A stretch of 64,000 bases of DNA from Parus major (GCF_001522545.3 NC_031769.1:127069896-127133895); one strand, 5' to 3'. Counted from the stretch's first letter, positions 47,341-62,200 are shown. Notes: a model not told the origin generated them from the letters alone. Translations and numbers: made by a program.

Positions 47341-49567
47341 AACTATCAGGGAACCACTTCCGTGGAACCAGCCAAATGGCTGACAGCTGAAAGAGAATTT
47401 AGTCATAAAATCACATTGCCTGAAGTATCTTAATGTCACCATTGCAATGGGACTAAAGTGCACCAAAGGAATTCAATAGGGTCAGTAAACAGCAAGTCAT
47501 GGACTAAAAGGATCAAATCAGTTTGCACTACTACCAATTCCTTAACTTTAGAGTAGTTTGTCTTTCAGAAGGAGAAAGCATTTATCTTCTTACATGCCTT
47601 GGGACTCCAAAACTGAGCTCTATCATCTTATATATATATATCATCTCGTAGTAGTACAATTTTTAAGTGCCTTTCTAAATGCCAACAAATTAGGTGGCTG
47701 GCATGGGAAAAGAAGTGTTTTCTAAAGTGCTTTGTAACACCATTGAAAAGCACAGAAGTACCTACACACCTGCCTCCTAAAGTGCACAAACAAGTATGTA
47801 ATTCTATGATCTTTGAGAGATTTTAAACCAGTCATTGTATATTCACTGAGTAACAGAACTTCAACCCAGTGAAACTCTCACAGAAGACATCCTCAACAGG
47901 CCTGGTTCATTGTGAAAATAAGCATTTATTTAGAATGTTGAGGAACCTCAGAAAAACAAAATTCCATAGGAATTTCAAGCCCAAGCTCAGTAAAAATCAG
48001 TTGGCAAAGCACACAGCAGTAACAGTTTTATAACCTATGTCTGAGAATTTGCAACACAGCCCTAGCTCACATCTATGGAAACAAAATCAAGCTCTCAAGT
48101 ATTTATTATTGTATTTTGCATTATTAGTGTCACACAGATAAATTCAATGACCATTCTTTTCCTAAGAAGCAGAAGTGAGATTTTCTTGTTTTTAACTGAT
48201 GTGATTCCAAAGGGAGTTTTTGGAGTCTTAGGTCAACAGAAAAATTTTTATATGTCTTATACCTACACAAGAGTGTGTCTGTACTCAGAAAAGGCATGAA
48301 AACCCCCCACAGCCTCTCTATTTTATTCAGGTTTAATGGCAGCTCAAATCACTGACCATTTTTCAATCTTGAGAGACGGAACAGCTTGACACTAATAATA
48401 CATTTGCAAAGGACACATCATCATTTAACACAACATTAAGTGCTCAGGGACAACTTTTTACCGCAGACACAATGTGCTCTGAGCTCAGGGTTGACATTTA
48501 ATGCTACAAAGATAATCCAACCAGTCACTCATGAGGGGTAAATTAATTTTCAAGCAACTATATTTCAGCTTTAAGCCAACAAGAAGGATGCATTAAAATG
48601 AATAACTTCATTTTATGCTGTATGCAAGATTTAAAAAACCCAAAATATAATGCATTCTTAAGTACACCAAAATATACCCATTTAATTATTGCTCTCTTTC
48701 CCTGATTCCAAGCCAGAAGTCTGGTAATATTTGTCAAATATAATTTCTGACTGGAAGCAGAAAATCCCTCAAATTTTCTATGAGTTGCCATGAAAAGCAA
48801 CATTTCATTAAAAAATGGTTTACATTTAACATTTGTATTAGACATACTTTGACTGTAACAAGTAATTAAGAACATATTTAAATTAGCACCTTTTCTGATA
48901 CTTAAGGAATATTTTAAAAATCTATATAAGCATTTAAGAAAATAAATTCCGGAAACCAATTATCAATAATGTACAGAACAACAAATAAAAACAATACTTT
49001 AAATCAGCTAATTATTTCAGTAATTTGTTTTCAATACCTGTAGAATATATTCAATTAACTGCAAGACTATAATGAAAGAGCTGCAGAACATTAAAAATAT
49101 TGATGCTTACTACTACTATTTTATAGGCAGTCCTTTTTCATGCCTTTCAGTGCTAAACTCTGCTGCAATCCTGTGCTTAAGTCCAACAGGTGCATGGCTA
49201 CAGCCATTAAAAATACTGGTTTCACGTAGAAGGAGATTACACACACACGATGGCAGCTCTCAATTAACCTTTCCAACAATCTTGATAACATTTCCTACTC
49301 AGACAACTATGAAAACATTAAATACCTTTCTTAAAAATAAATTAACACAATTTGAAACAGATCATTGGGTGAGTATTTTGCTTCTTTCTTCTCCATTTAT
49401 GTAATATATACATACATTACTTTGTACATGTTGTTTTGAGTACATTTGTACTACTTTGCTATGGAACAACTGCTCACAGTTACACTTTCATATAAACAAC
49501 CATATTTTAGTATAAATTCTGAAAATGAAAAAAGCAAACCAAAACTACTACTGCAGAGACTGTTTAT
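47341..49567. other. TRIQK upstream intron or flank, no gene seen
   Basis: Unique AT-rich sequence with a short (TA)n at 47630-47641. The 133-codon minus frame at 48558-48959 is AT-driven, rich in Lys, Phe, Ile and Leu, and shows no domain. Confidence 0.5.
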
Positions 49568-49829
49568 AAGAGCATGTAGTAGCAGGTCAAGAGAGAATGG
49601 CCTCAAATTGAAAGAAAGTAGGTTTAGATTAGATATTAGAAAAAAAATTCTCTGCTGTGAGGCACTCGAAGAGGTTACCCAGAGAAGCTGTGGATACCCC
49701 ATCCCTGGAAGTGTTTAAGGTCAGGTTGGATGGAGCACTGAATAACCTCATCTGAGAGGTGTCTCTGCCCAAGGCAGGGGTTGGAAGATGAGCTCCCTTC
49801 CAACACAAACCATTATATGATTCTGTGAA
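49568..49829 (+). mobile_element. CR1 LINE 3' end, plus orientation
   Basis: Ordered CR1 landmarks: AGCATGTAGTAGCAGGTCAA, GAGAATGGCCTCAAATTG, AGGTTTAGATTAGATATTAG, GAAGCTGTGGATACCCCATC, CCTGGAAGTGTTTAAGGTCA, GGTTGGATGGAGCACTGAAT, CTCCCTTCCAACACAAACCA, and the terminal TTATATGATTCTGTGAA. About 260 bp of the 3' end with 5' truncation. Confidence 0.95.
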
Positions 49830-52800
49830 CTATTCACTATCAATGCAACTAAAAGCCATATTTTTACCAAACATCTGATGAGATCATTTTTGGGCAACAG
49901 AAACTATCATACTATTTCTTTGATTATAAGTGGTGTGAAAAAGGCAACATAAGGTGTAGTAAGACACAAAACACAATGAATCTTTCTGCATCTGATTCAG
50001 GTTGCACCCAGCTGCAATTTGGCTTACACTGATTTTATTAATGGTTGGCTGCAATCAGAAGAAATGTTATATATCCCCCCCCAAAAGTGGAAACAGATCT
50101 TACTGGTATCTTTTATGTACATACTTTTCTTACACATTCAATCAGTCTGCCTGTGATTCTTGCTGTTACAAACCCTTTCTCTAAGATTACTGCATAAGCA
50201 TTTTTTGTGCAATCTCAGTTTATAGGTTCACTATTTATGCCACAGTTAGGAAACTTGCCCTTTTTCTGTTATATTATATTCTATTTTTCCAAGCCATTTC
50301 ATCAGTTTCTCAAATTAAGTTTGAATTTGCCTCTCTCAAGGTATAATCTGCAGACTAAATTCATCATCCAATTGCCAATTACAATACCGGGCCCAAGCCA
50401 CTGTAGGTCCACTAGTAACTACTGTGAGCAGCTTTCATATCAGTTTGGTACCCATCTTGTAGTAGCTTCATATTCATATAACTCTAGTTTGTTTACCAGA
50501 ATACACTGACAAGGTCAAGGTAAATGGCACCTCTTCCCCATCAGATAAGTTCGCTACTCTATCAGAGAAGAAAATTGAACTGATTTGACAAAACACATTG
50601 GCTGTAGCTGATCCCTTGTTGGACTGTCGATCCTTACAAGAAACTGTCTTATCCTGAAGAGCTTACTGTGAAGGATGAGGAGGATGCATTCAATAATTTA
50701 TGAATATTATATGTTCCATCTGTTTGCTTGTTACTGTGATGTTGGCTTTATAATTACCAGAGGTTAGCTCCAATAAATGCTGGCCTGTGCTTAGGCAGCA
50801 AGGTAGGAAAATACTACTAATCTCTATTGAGAGCACTTAAAGACAACAAAGGAAAATACAGGGACTGATAACCAGGTCATCCTATTCAGCTGCCCACAAT
50901 CAAGCATATCCATGTAACAGATGTTCCACAAAATATCTTCTCTGCTCTTCTTGTCTCTGCAACTACAGAGCCAGAAATTTTTCCCATTGTCTTATATTCA
51001 TTAGTGTTTTTTGACCTTGAACAGAACAAGAGCAACTAAAATCACAGAAAAAGTCAGATACCCACTGGTTTCTGTTTTTAGAAGAAAATTCAACATACAT
51101 GCATATAATTCTAGCACCAGCATCAAAAGGATCCTGGTTAAAAGGATGCCACCTTCCTTCTTTCCTCACTGAGGAAAATCTGTTCAGCAGCCCTAGCCCA
51201 TCTGAACTATCAAGAAATTCTTCCAGACCACATCTCTGGCATTAAGCAGGACCAAATCAACCAATGCCTAAAAAATGTCATCAATATCAGTAACTTTAAA
51301 TTTATTCCTAATTACTCTGGTGTGTATCATACTACTGCCAGACAACACTAATTCCCAAAATTGGTTGCTTGAAAAAGCACCATATCATCAAGTATTGTAG
51401 CAACACTATTAAACCTTCTGGATAAAGAGTCACTGGTGTCATTGACATCACACTACCTGAAATGTCCAACCTTATTAGATGACTGGGGCCAGTCCCCAGG
51501 GCATAACACAGTAGGACTGTGTCACCACAGGAATCCATGGAGTCATCCCTTCTCCCATGTCTAATGTTCCTCTACAAGTACCTCCAAGGAGCCACAGAGA
51601 TCCCCTACAATACCTCACCAACCTTTCTGCTGTGAGGGCTTTGCTTATGGCGGGGGGGATGGTGATAACTAGTCTAGGAAGAAAATCACACAATCTGTCA
51701 CCCACACCTTGGAGGTGGCATGGAAACCCTGAGCAGATAAAGCCATATGAAACATAGTGCAGGGTTTCATCACAAGTACCACAACACAACTGTTTCTATC
51801 AGCTTCAATTTTCTGTTCTTACACACAATAGGATGGCACAGTACTTGAACAGTATTAAAGCATGTATCTGATTTAATGAAAAACAAACAAAGCCTTGCAG
51901 TAAACAAAGATCAACAAAATCACACGGTGAACCAGGGACAGAGCACCAGAGAGAGTACAGCTCAGGAGAAGCTACTAGGGTCACTTCCCTGTGACACCTG
52001 CTTTATTGAGCAGAAACATTTTAACGTTAACCTGTGACTCTGCTGCCAAGTTTACATTAACTCACCACTGGTCACAACCTGCTAAAGAAAAGCTTCCCAG
52101 GTCTGAACCAAATAAAGCCTGGACTAGAGCTAGAACTTGTGGGGAATTTATGACTAAATTTATGGATTTAGCACAAGTATGGGATTCATGTTGTTCACCT
52201 AGGAGCAGACCTGCAAGAGCTGAGGGGGAAAGCCTATGAATAATCACAACCATGCTTGAAAATCGAAAGGCAGAAAACATCTGAGTGAGGAGACCCGCAA
52301 GTAGTCAGGTACCGCAAGAATGGTACAAATGTGATCCTGAACGCCTTAACTTCTGATCCAGTGTCTTATCCAGTGGATGCTTTTCTCAGAATTGAAAATA
52401 AATAGAATGGTGTCTGCCAAGATGCAGTAATTTCTTACTTGTAAGCCATATCATTCTGGACCAGCTGTATATAACAAGGCCAGACCAAAATAGAAGTTGT
52501 AATTTATTAATTCTGCCTAAGTAAAAGGTTTCCAGTAATACTGACAGCACTTGCAGCTCTCACTTCAATGAAGCACGTTGCAAAGGATGCTTCGTCAGAC
52601 CTACATATCACTGTCACTCCAGAAGTCAATGCACTGACAGTCGTAGCAGAGGTGGATGTTACAGGATACTGTGAAAGTGATTATGTAAGATAGAAAAGCA
52701 GATTTTTGGAGTCTCACTCCAGCAATGCAGAAATCAGAAGCTTTTAATGGAATTAGCCAAGAAGGGAACATCTCTTGTACACATCACCATTATCCCTTGG

Positions 52801-55800
52801 GATCCTAAAATTACTTATGAGGAATAATCTCTCCAACTCACTCATAATTTTAGCTCGCCTAAGAACTACATATCTTCAGTTCACCCATAATTTAAACTTC
52901 TTCCCTTCAACAGAAACACCACCTGACAGGTCTTAACTAAAAGTGAATGACAGCAATAGCAGCTTACTTAAAAGTGTAAAGGAAATGCATATTTATGAGC
53001 ACCCAGAGTAATGGTTTATGGACCTGAGAACTAAAGGTGTAATAATGTCTTGAAGGCATATTAGGAGACAGAATTTTACATTCAAGAGCCAAACTGGGCT
53101 TCTGTCAGTGACGAGATAGGTGTTAAGATAATAGGATAAAGGAGCCTGGCTAACTTTTAATTTTTCAGACCTTCAAGTCCATTTTTTTTCTCTTTCTGAA
53201 GGCTTACAGAAAAGGAACTACACATGTGCATATAGTAAAATAATGGCATCTCACTCCTAACTTCAGGACTGGACTTACTGCCTGACAGGTGAATGTCTGG
53301 AATCCTTCAAAAATACTGCAGTTTAAAATACAGCGTGAAGAATAGCTAGACTTTACTTCAGACTTTCTCTTTAGAAATACAAATTTTTCAGGTGACTTAT
53401 ATGTTGCATTTTTTCCAATAACTGACATCTGAGTGTTGGTAATGATTTTATCTGACACCCTTTGACTTTATTTCAGCATTTGCATCAGGATCATGGCTCT
53501 GTTGATACTTTAATGAATAAAATCAGTTGGTTTCAGTAACAGCCTTACTTTGAACATCACTATATAATAAATGATTTAAATAGTGAAAGGCATGTATTAG
53601 GGCAAACTATTCAAAGAATCAAGGGTTGCTCCCAGTATCCTTTTTTCCAAGTCTTTATTCCACAGGATGATCTTTTAAGTATGATGTCTCTTGTAAGAAA
53701 CATACAAAAGATTGAAAGACTATCAAGGAAAAAATTCTACCATCTGGAAAACTATTTGATTAGATCAGATAAAGCATGGAGCTGTCCTCTACTCCTGAAT
53801 CTTCCATAAAATTACTGTATGACCTTGGGAAACCTCTTTTCCTTGCAAGACTTTGGTACTCATCAAGAACTCTTGAGATCCTAGTCTAATGCTATAATAG
53901 AAGTAAAAAATCCTCATGAATGTTATTTATTAGAGATGATTCTCTGATGGCCTTTATTAACTTATTTTTAAAGATTTTAAAACTACAAGTACCTGAAAAA
54001 GTAACTAAATCTGCTACTGACCCTTGAATTCAATTTCTTATTTATTAAAAGTGTGTGTTAAATATTTATAAACCCATGGACAAAGCAATTTCAGTTTCTG
54101 GAATTAAAATTAAATACAAAATTAAACAGAATTACACAGAAAACTAACTTTTAGCTATGCTTTGTTCCTCATAAATGCTACATGGACAGTACACAAAGGT
54201 CCTATGTGCCATCCCCTGTCTTCCCTTGATGAAGTCCCTGTCTAGAGTAACCTAATGTGGTCTAGCATGTGACACAGGACACAGACCATCAGCCATGCAC
54301 CATTAGGTGGCCAGTGACTTGGTCTTAGTTCAACTCCATCTCCTCTGAGAGACTCCTGATGCAAACCATCAGCACAGAGAACCCCCCATCTCCCAGGTGG
54401 GCTCCCATCAGACAGGACAGGCACTGATCTGTGCAAATGAGAGTTTATTTGTAAACTCTCTGAATGGCCCTCTATTGACATTCCCCAATCTGGCTGATTC
54501 TGTTCTTTAAACACACCAGAAAGGACACTTTCATTATACATAACATGCAGAGTGAAAAACAGTCAATACATTTCTTTTTCAAAGTAATTTTTCAGTTCCT
54601 TGCAACTTAGAGGTTTGTCTCACATTTGGAATGAAATGTTTTTCTGAATGTCTCATTTTGCAGATAGATAAATAGACAGATATAAGAACACAGAGCAACA
54701 AGAAAAAAAGCCACACACTCTCCCTATGGCCCATTTTTCAACAGCTCCATTCCTCAGAAGAAAAGAGGCACAAGGTCACTTTCATTAGCAACATGGTCCT
54801 TGTGACAGACATGCTTTTCCTAGAGCCAAAAAAAAGCCAGTGAATCTAACTATGCCAAGTTCTAAGAATTCAGCAAAGGGTTTTTGCAAACACAGAATAG
54901 ATGACACTAAATTATTAAAACAGTATTACTACAACATTTGAGTTCAAATACTGTTCAAATGGCACAGTGTGCCTAGTGGACACACCAGTGTGATATGTTA
55001 GTGACCAACAGTCCCCAGACATACATGTGCCTTCATCACTTTCCACTCCAGGTGTTTACTCTGCTATAACCCACTCCAGCCAATATATCAACCTATTCCA
55101 AGATTTACTGAGAACAGAGCTCTTCCAATGTCCCCCATACTGCTGTACACTTCTAAGATCTGAGCAATTCCGTGGGGAAGATTTCAGTAACTGCTGCACA
55201 TCTGCATGAATTTCCTTCAAAATGTGATAAACTCAGTTAAAATAATACTTGGAAAATGACTGGTTTTGCATATCCTGTGTAATAAAAAAATAGGTGGAGA
55301 AAGAAAACTCCACCTAAAGAAAGCACCTCAGTCAGTGGTGTAAGCAGTGGGGATAGAACATATTACTATGCCCTTATGCTACCACCTTTGGCACCTGCTG
55401 TAAACTGTTTGAAAATCTTCCTTTTAAGTTACTAAATAAAATATGTTCCCAAGTTCCTTGTCAACTTACAGACACTATATGTTTTTCTTTTCTGTCACTC
55501 CCTGGAGATGAGCTAATTGCTAGAAGTATATGGTACGAGCTCCTTTTAGTTTCCTACTGAGATTTTTTGATGACAAAATGCCTGTGTCACATCCTACCCC
55601 TGGGACATGCTGTAACAGCTAGGACCAATGGGTAACATAGGAAAGCCCTGCCTAAGATGTACAACTGGGGACCCTCTGATAAACTGCTTGCTATACTTAC
55701 TACTAGACTGTTAAGTACTGTACTTCTGTAATATAAAGAACAAAAAGTGCAGCAGCACCAAATGTACACTCAACAATTTATTAAAACGTCCCCAAAACAA

Positions 55801-55951
55801 ACAGAAAAAAATGACGCTGTGGAAATATTGTGATAGCTTCACCACACTGTGTTGAGAGCACAGGCACTAAAAAACAAAGTTTGCTGTTGTGATCAAAATG
55901 TGTCCCTTTTCCCTTATCTCTCTCCTTTCAGCATGAATTTCATGTTCTCTC

Positions 55952-55972
55952 AAAAAAAAAAAAAAAAAAAAA
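55952..55972. repeat. (A)21 homopolymer
   Basis: An uninterrupted run of 21 A bases after TTCTCTC. No recognisable retrotransposed body precedes it on the plus strand, so it is not clearly the tail of a retrocopy. Confidence 0.95.
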
Positions 55973-56306
55973 GGAAAAAGCCTGTGAAATTCAAGATTAT
56001 GTTGTCAGTTCTCCTGAAATCTTGATGTTGGTAAAAATATTCAGTATTAATTTTTCCACAAGTAAAACTTCAGTCAGAAAGTTATGGTAATCCTTCCAAA
56101 TGCATTCTCTAGCTATAAATACCTCAGAAAGCTGCTCCACTTCACAGTGAAACTTTGTCCATATGGAACATATGACTAGGAAGGACTTGGTGAACTACTG
56201 AAATCCAGTGCTTTGCTAGAGAAGGCACACGTATCATTCTGTTTTCTTTAAAACTGATCATAGAAAACGATCAGTTGGAAAACAAGTCAGAGCTTTCAGT
56301 TAGGGG

Positions 56307-56350
56307 TTTTTTTGGGGTTTTTTTTTTGGTTGGTTTGTTTTGTTGTTTTG
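56307..56350. repeat. T-rich (GTTTT)n-like tract
   Basis: TTTTTTTGGGGTTTTTTTTT, then GGTTGGTTTGTTTTGTTGTT: a degenerate GT/T-rich simple repeat. Confidence 0.85.
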
Positions 56351-58716
56351 TCTCAATTTGTGTTCAGCTGTGCTAAACAAGGCTCTTCTTGGTCTTCCCT
56401 AGTAGTTCTTTCAGCATTCCTTTCACTTTCAATTCATCTTTCTTAAACACAGATGAGCCTAACAGTACTCAGCACTTCAAACTCACTATCCCCAGTACCC
56501 TATTTAATGGCTTTAATTTTTTTTATCATTACTTTAAATACATACAAGGATAAAGTACACTTTTTTCATGATCATGAGTAATCACTAGGAACAAGGGAAC
56601 CTTTCCACTAAGATTTCCAGCTGATGAATTGATATCACTGGTTGTAAATTAGCTGGTCATCAACATGCACAGTTCTTTGATACCACTTTGGCCATAAACA
56701 ACAAATGGTGAAGAAACAGAATCAGTTTTTCCAGCACCAAAATGTTATTCATTTTATCTTCACACTTATGGACTGGATTTTGTTCCCAGTTACAAGGATA
56801 AGCATCTGAAATAAATGCTAAATTCAGTAGTGTGATACCTGCCCCAAATTCCCACCACGAGAAAATCCAACCTTCCTACTCATGGTCTCTTGACTGTAGG
56901 AAGTGTTTCTCTTCAGACTAAAAATTACCTGAAAGGTAGCTGAATAAAGCAAAAAATTTAACATTAAACTATGCTTTTAATTTCTCTTTTTTCATCTGTG
57001 ACAGAAATAAGATGAGGAAGACAATCCTCTGTGGGATACTTTTTTCTTAGAGTTGCTTTTTTAAGAGCCAAAATGTTTTATTCTCCCTCTGAGGAATACA
57101 TGAAAGCACTTCCCCCTCTGCCCTTTTCATGATGATTACTCATTAGAATTTGGTAATTTTCTCTGCACAAACATGAGTTACATTTCCTTCTTCCATTAAA
57201 CCATTTTGATAGAAACTCTTTCATGAAGTATATATGCTACAAGGTTTGTGGTTTTCCAAGCTGCCTATCAAGACACACAGAGCCTCCTGTATTACAGACT
57301 TGAGTCTTTCTTGTAACTCTACCAATCTTTTCCATCTGGTATTGTACTTAACAGGTGGATTTTCTGAAGCACTTCACACTATGAAGTATGTTAAGGATTG
57401 TACCTTCAGTTCTATTTGATTTTCAATTTATTCAATGTTTCTCTCTGTGCATTCTAGTTTGCAGAGTCCTCCACTATTCCAGAAAAGACAGGGAGGACTG
57501 CCGCCGATCTTTTCTGTGAAAGTATTTCTTCAGAGACAACCCCACTGCATTTCACTCCACTTCTTTCCACTGTTCAGTAGGTAAAACACCATTGTACTAT
57601 ACCTGAACATTATGGGAAAGGTTCTGCCAAAAACAGGACTGCATTCAGGTTTTGTTATGCCTACCACATGTATGAAAGGCAACATCATTTCTCATTGAAG
57701 ACAGTGTAAAATACCTCTGAAAATACATGGATTTAAACTATTGTAGTGATTATTCATAAAGTAACAGCCTGCATGCCTACAGAGGCCCCTGGATTGAAAT
57801 CAAAAGTGATTCTGAGAAGCTAAGGGAAACTTACACAGGGCACAGCTCCTTCTTGCATTTCTTAATCTGTTCAATCTGCATGTTACATGGAATAAAGACT
57901 CTCCCTAAACTCAGCTGATGTGTGGCTTGGCTTTGGAAAGTGTTCAACAGCAATACTGGCTCATAGCACTTGCTGGCTTGAGTTTTGCCACACACTTCAG
58001 TTCCTGCAGTGTGCTGTCCTGGCTTTGATGTGTATTAGTTTATGCATGCATCCAGACGATAAAGCAGACCAGGGAGTTCACTCAACTCACAAACTGCTCA
58101 GCACATATTTTACTTCAAGCTGGATCAAAATGGCATACAAACAGCTCTGCCATCCCAGAGGATGGTATACTATACAGTGTAACATAGTGGCAGGAACAAG
58201 GAGAGAGAGGTAGGTATTGTTAAAGGTCACTTTGTAATGTTGAAGCATACATTCCGAATATCTGGTTGCAGGTGCACCAATATATTAGACAAAATGAACA
58301 GCAACTGGATTAAAGGGTGTGCTCATTCCAACTGTTACAACAGTCCCTGACACATGTACCCATTGTCGCCTTCTCCCAAGTAATTCCTACACATGGCTCA
58401 GGAAGGAACTGAAAATTGCATGGAGCAATTTTCCATAAGCAGTGTGCAAGCAGTCACTGTGTTTTAGGGATAAAAGAGTTTAACAGTACCATCAGGGTTA
58501 TTTGACCTCTGTGCCAGAAAGCAGTACAATGCTTACCTAACCTACTAATGCAGACACGAATCACCACCCAAACTCACCCTTCACCTGTTAGAACAGAAGC
58601 CTGTAGAGATTATTCTTACACATCTACACTCAGCACGTGCAAAAGGCCCCATTTACATTCTACTTTAACTTAAAACTTCTCCCTGCTCTTTATTTCACAG
58701 TAACCACAGGTCCCTC

Positions 58717-59275
58717 AGGCCAAGTCTAAACTGACAGCTGCAGACTCATTCTGCCTGTGATGTGAATTGGTAAGGTGCAAGCAGGAGATGCACTGCCACA
58801 GTACACAGCACCACGGCTAAGTTAATTAGTGCTGATAAGAGGTCAATACAAGCACTGTGTTCAAGAGGCCCAAATCTGAAGGTTTAGTGCACAATGTGAG
58901 CTCAGACTTATTCAGAACAGCTTCAGTAAATCTGGGCTGTGCTCTTACCAGTATGCTATAACCTTGAGCTGAAGGGACTATGTCTAATGCTGAGACAGTT
59001 TCACTCCATATGCTAGTTCATTATCCAGTTCCTCTCTGTTTTGACTGCCAACAAATAATGATGTTTTTCAACACTCCTCCACTAGGAACTGAATGCACAA
59101 ACATCGCATCATAAATGCCACCCAACATCTGCCAGGCAGTTACCATCTTCCCATGACTATCACCTAGGCTGAACCTAAGCAAGTGATTTACTGACAATCT
59201 GTGTGACATCCTCTTACCTATGGCACCCTGGATCATCCAAACATCAATGCTTATGAATTGCCCACAGGTATTCAG
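58717..59275 (-). mobile_element. possible ancient DNA-transposon fossil (PIF/Harbinger-like?)
   Basis: A minus-strand open frame of 71 codons (59021-59236) reads RLSVNHLLRFSLGDSHGK, then MVTAWQMLGGIYDAMFVHS. The arrangement of a hydrophobic VNHLLRF block, then W, G, a D-A pair and V-H-S recalls the VDHxxRF...GWPGSVHDARVFxNS region of PIF/Harbinger transposases, although the usual HDA reads YDA here. At the low-coordinate end AAGTCTAAACTGACAGCTGC resembles the GTCTACACT-type termini of sauropsid DNA transposons. The similarity is judged by eye and weak; the outer boundaries are guesses. Confidence 0.25.
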
Positions 59276-62200
59276 TTAAAATACCACAGGAAAATTATTT
59301 CTAACAAAAAAACCCCCATGCATTCTAAAATTACTGTTACTTAGTTAATAAAAAATCAAATATTGCAACTGAGGATACCAGTTTTGATACAAATCTTATA
59401 GCACCAATGCAAATATGCTGATAATGATAAGATATTCACAGAAAATAAATAAACAAAAAACCAGGCTTTTCCACTTTGCCTACCGAACAGGAAGTCAAAA
59501 TTCTTGAAAATACTGCTGTTTACTCTATGAGTTATTCTGGAATAGTATCAGTAGCTTAACTGAGCAAAATTCCCTCAGCTGGTCCTACAGTGAATAGGGT
59601 ATCTATGTGACTGAGATAATGACAAGTAAATGACAGATTTCAAGTACAGTATTTCAAAAATTAAGCAACAGATTAGTGACTTGCCTTATATTAGCTATAA
59701 ATTTATTAACTGTAACCAGAGCACTCAATCAGGGCATATAATTTGCTTTCCCACATTCCACACATTGTAGAGCTCTTTGTTCACTTCACAGGGCTTTTCT
59801 GTACTGATTCAACTACTACACAAATGAAATATCTCAAAATAACTTTGAATGTGTGAATACTTTCAATAGTACTTATTTTAATCAGCCTTTACCATCAAGT
59901 AAAAGCAAAAGCTAGTCACATGTTTGAGACTTCTGTAACTGTAATTTAAATCAAGCAAATGCCATTTCTTATTTTCATTCTAAAAGTTTGAGCTTAAGAC
60001 CATTCTGCCCCGTACGTTCTCTTCTTATCCAACACTTTAAGCCTGCAAACAATATGCAGAGCTGAGCAGACAATCCCATAAATAGTTCAAGACCATGAAA
60101 AGCCCAATGTAGCCAGTTCCTAACTTTCTTCCAAAATAAGGCATAATACAAGCAAAAGCTTCCACTGAAAAGAAAAATATTTTTAACACAATCCAGTTAC
60201 AGAAATCCATGACAACATGCAATTAATGGATTGCATGATAGCAATCACCAATGTGATTCATTACATTCAATTCATTACAAAAGCCAGATGACTATTCTGT
60301 GATCAAATTTTCTGTGAATGTGGACATCTAACTCATTCTTTTAAGGCCATAAATAGGTGCAATACCCGATGAGCTACATAATGAACATGGTTACATCCTG
60401 AAGAACAAAATACAAAAGTCCCTTGACCTCTCAACTTGATCCAAGGTGACTCATGTCTTTCTTCTTAGACCACTGTCCCTGCAATGCTTGTTAGACTCCT
60501 TGCTGCCTTCATTCCTGCTAGCCCAGACAGGGGAGGAACAGCAGAGGTTTAACAGACCACCACTTTCCATTGTAGAATAATGGCTAGACAAAACTTAACT
60601 GCACCCAAAAAATCTAGAGCTACTTCTCATAGCACCGTAGCTAAAGCAATGCAGTTACAACTATGAATTATGTTCACCTTAAATATCTATCAAGCACATA
60701 CTGAGAGATGCATCTGTGCTGAGCATTTCATTCTCATGCCTGCTCCATTGCTTTGTTATGATGAAATGAGAGGAAATCCAATTTGTAGTTCACTGCCCCA
60801 ACTCTCCTTGCATTCTTATTAATGCAATAATACCTACAAATATAAGTACATGCAGGACACGTAGAGAATATGTATATATGAACACTGTACACACCGAAAA
60901 AATGATGTCTGAGATTTTTTACAAATGGGTGTCTAAAATTAGATTTACATATTCACACTGAGATGAGAGTACTTTGAAGTCCAGCTTTCACACATGAGCT
61001 AAGATTTTCAAAGCCTGGTGAAAGAATTTCTAAAAATGCTAAACTGCACTGCCTCTGAATGTAATACAGACATGCTTATATGTGTCTATAGTGAAAATTT
61101 TATGTATTTTGTAAAGGATTATAAGGGTTTTTTTCTCGGTTGACTTTGACTAGAGAAATGAATTCATTGAAGAATTGAATGAAGCTGAAAGTACAAACAC
61201 AAATAAGTAACATTGCAACAGCCCTGTAGACACTGGATACCTTACAGGAATTGCAAGTTCTTGAAATAACACCATGCTGAAAGCCAGTTCAGCAACTGGA
61301 AACATGTCAAATTTCACTCTCATTTACACCTACAAGAAATTCGTAGTAAATCCACTGAGTGAAAAAGTGATATGGTTGATGAGACTAAAATAAGAGCAGA
61401 CTATGAGCCTCCATCTGTATAAAAGTACTAAACAAGTGTAGTATGAACATATAGTAAAAGTAGTGTAAGCAAACAAGCTCAAAGAAACTTTTACTGTGGA
61501 GAAAGGATAGGAGCTAAGGGTTTAGATACACAACCTTTCTCCTTAGCTTCTCTTCAAGGTGTGTGAACACATTCCCACAGTCCTCTGGATCTGCAGCCAC
61601 CCCTCCCATTCTTGCTCAGACTGAGTCTATGTCTGTCCAACAAATGAAAACTAAATAATATCCGCACAAATCTAAGCACATATCCAGATCTACCATCACC
61701 TCTTATGCTCTCAGCCAAGGCAATAAAACACAACTTGCTGCTTTGGACTTAGAAAATATGTGATCACAAAATGCATGTGCTTAAAATCCACCATCAGTCT
61801 TCAGAGATCATATTTAAAAACATCCCAATCATCAAAAATGTGGATTAAATTAGTATAGCCAGACTAGGCTTTACTTCACAGTATTTTCCTCAGCTGCTCC
61901 CACTTTAGTTTCCAAAAAGTGATTCCATTGGCAGAAAATTAAAATCAAAACAGCACTAACTGACCAAAGGATGTAGTTTATTTTTTGTGACACCAAAATT
62001 CAGTCTTCATAAAACCACCCAAAAAAACCACATGATACACATGATATCAGTGGCCTATCACTGTGAAGTATGGAACTCAGATTCCAAAACTTGCCAACAG
62101 TCACACATAATAGCAAAAGGAGGGCTTTTTTTTTTTCCTACTTCTCTTTATTACATGCTTAGTAATAGATTTTTATTAGAAAAATTCAAGAGAGCAAATG

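Larger units (their letters stand above)
49830..58716. other. TRIQK upstream intron or flank, no gene seen
   Basis: Nearly 9 kb of unique AT-rich DNA. Slightly GC-richer stretches at 51480-51780 and 54180-54540 give chance open frames of about 100 codons. A poly(A) tract lies at 55952-55972 and a T-rich tract at 56307-56350. No TRIQK first exon was found. Confidence 0.5.

Noticed and set aside
47095..47433. 112-codon plus-strand open frame with a hydrophobic stretch
   Set aside because: Most of it is the reverse complement of a CR1 3' region, so the hydrophobic residues are accidental.
48558..48959. 133-codon minus-strand open frame
   Set aside because: Composition (Lys, Phe, Ile, Leu, Ser) follows the AT-rich base content; no domain, splice site or homologue recognised.
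55952..55972. A21 run considered as the tail of a retrocopy
   Set aside because: No recognisable mRNA-like body precedes it; it is an isolated homopolymer.
59205..59275. good donor CCATAG|GTAAGA on the minus strand, considered as the end of TRIQK exon 1
   Set aside because: The preceding codons (DDPGCH) do not match the QYRKQI-type end of that exon.
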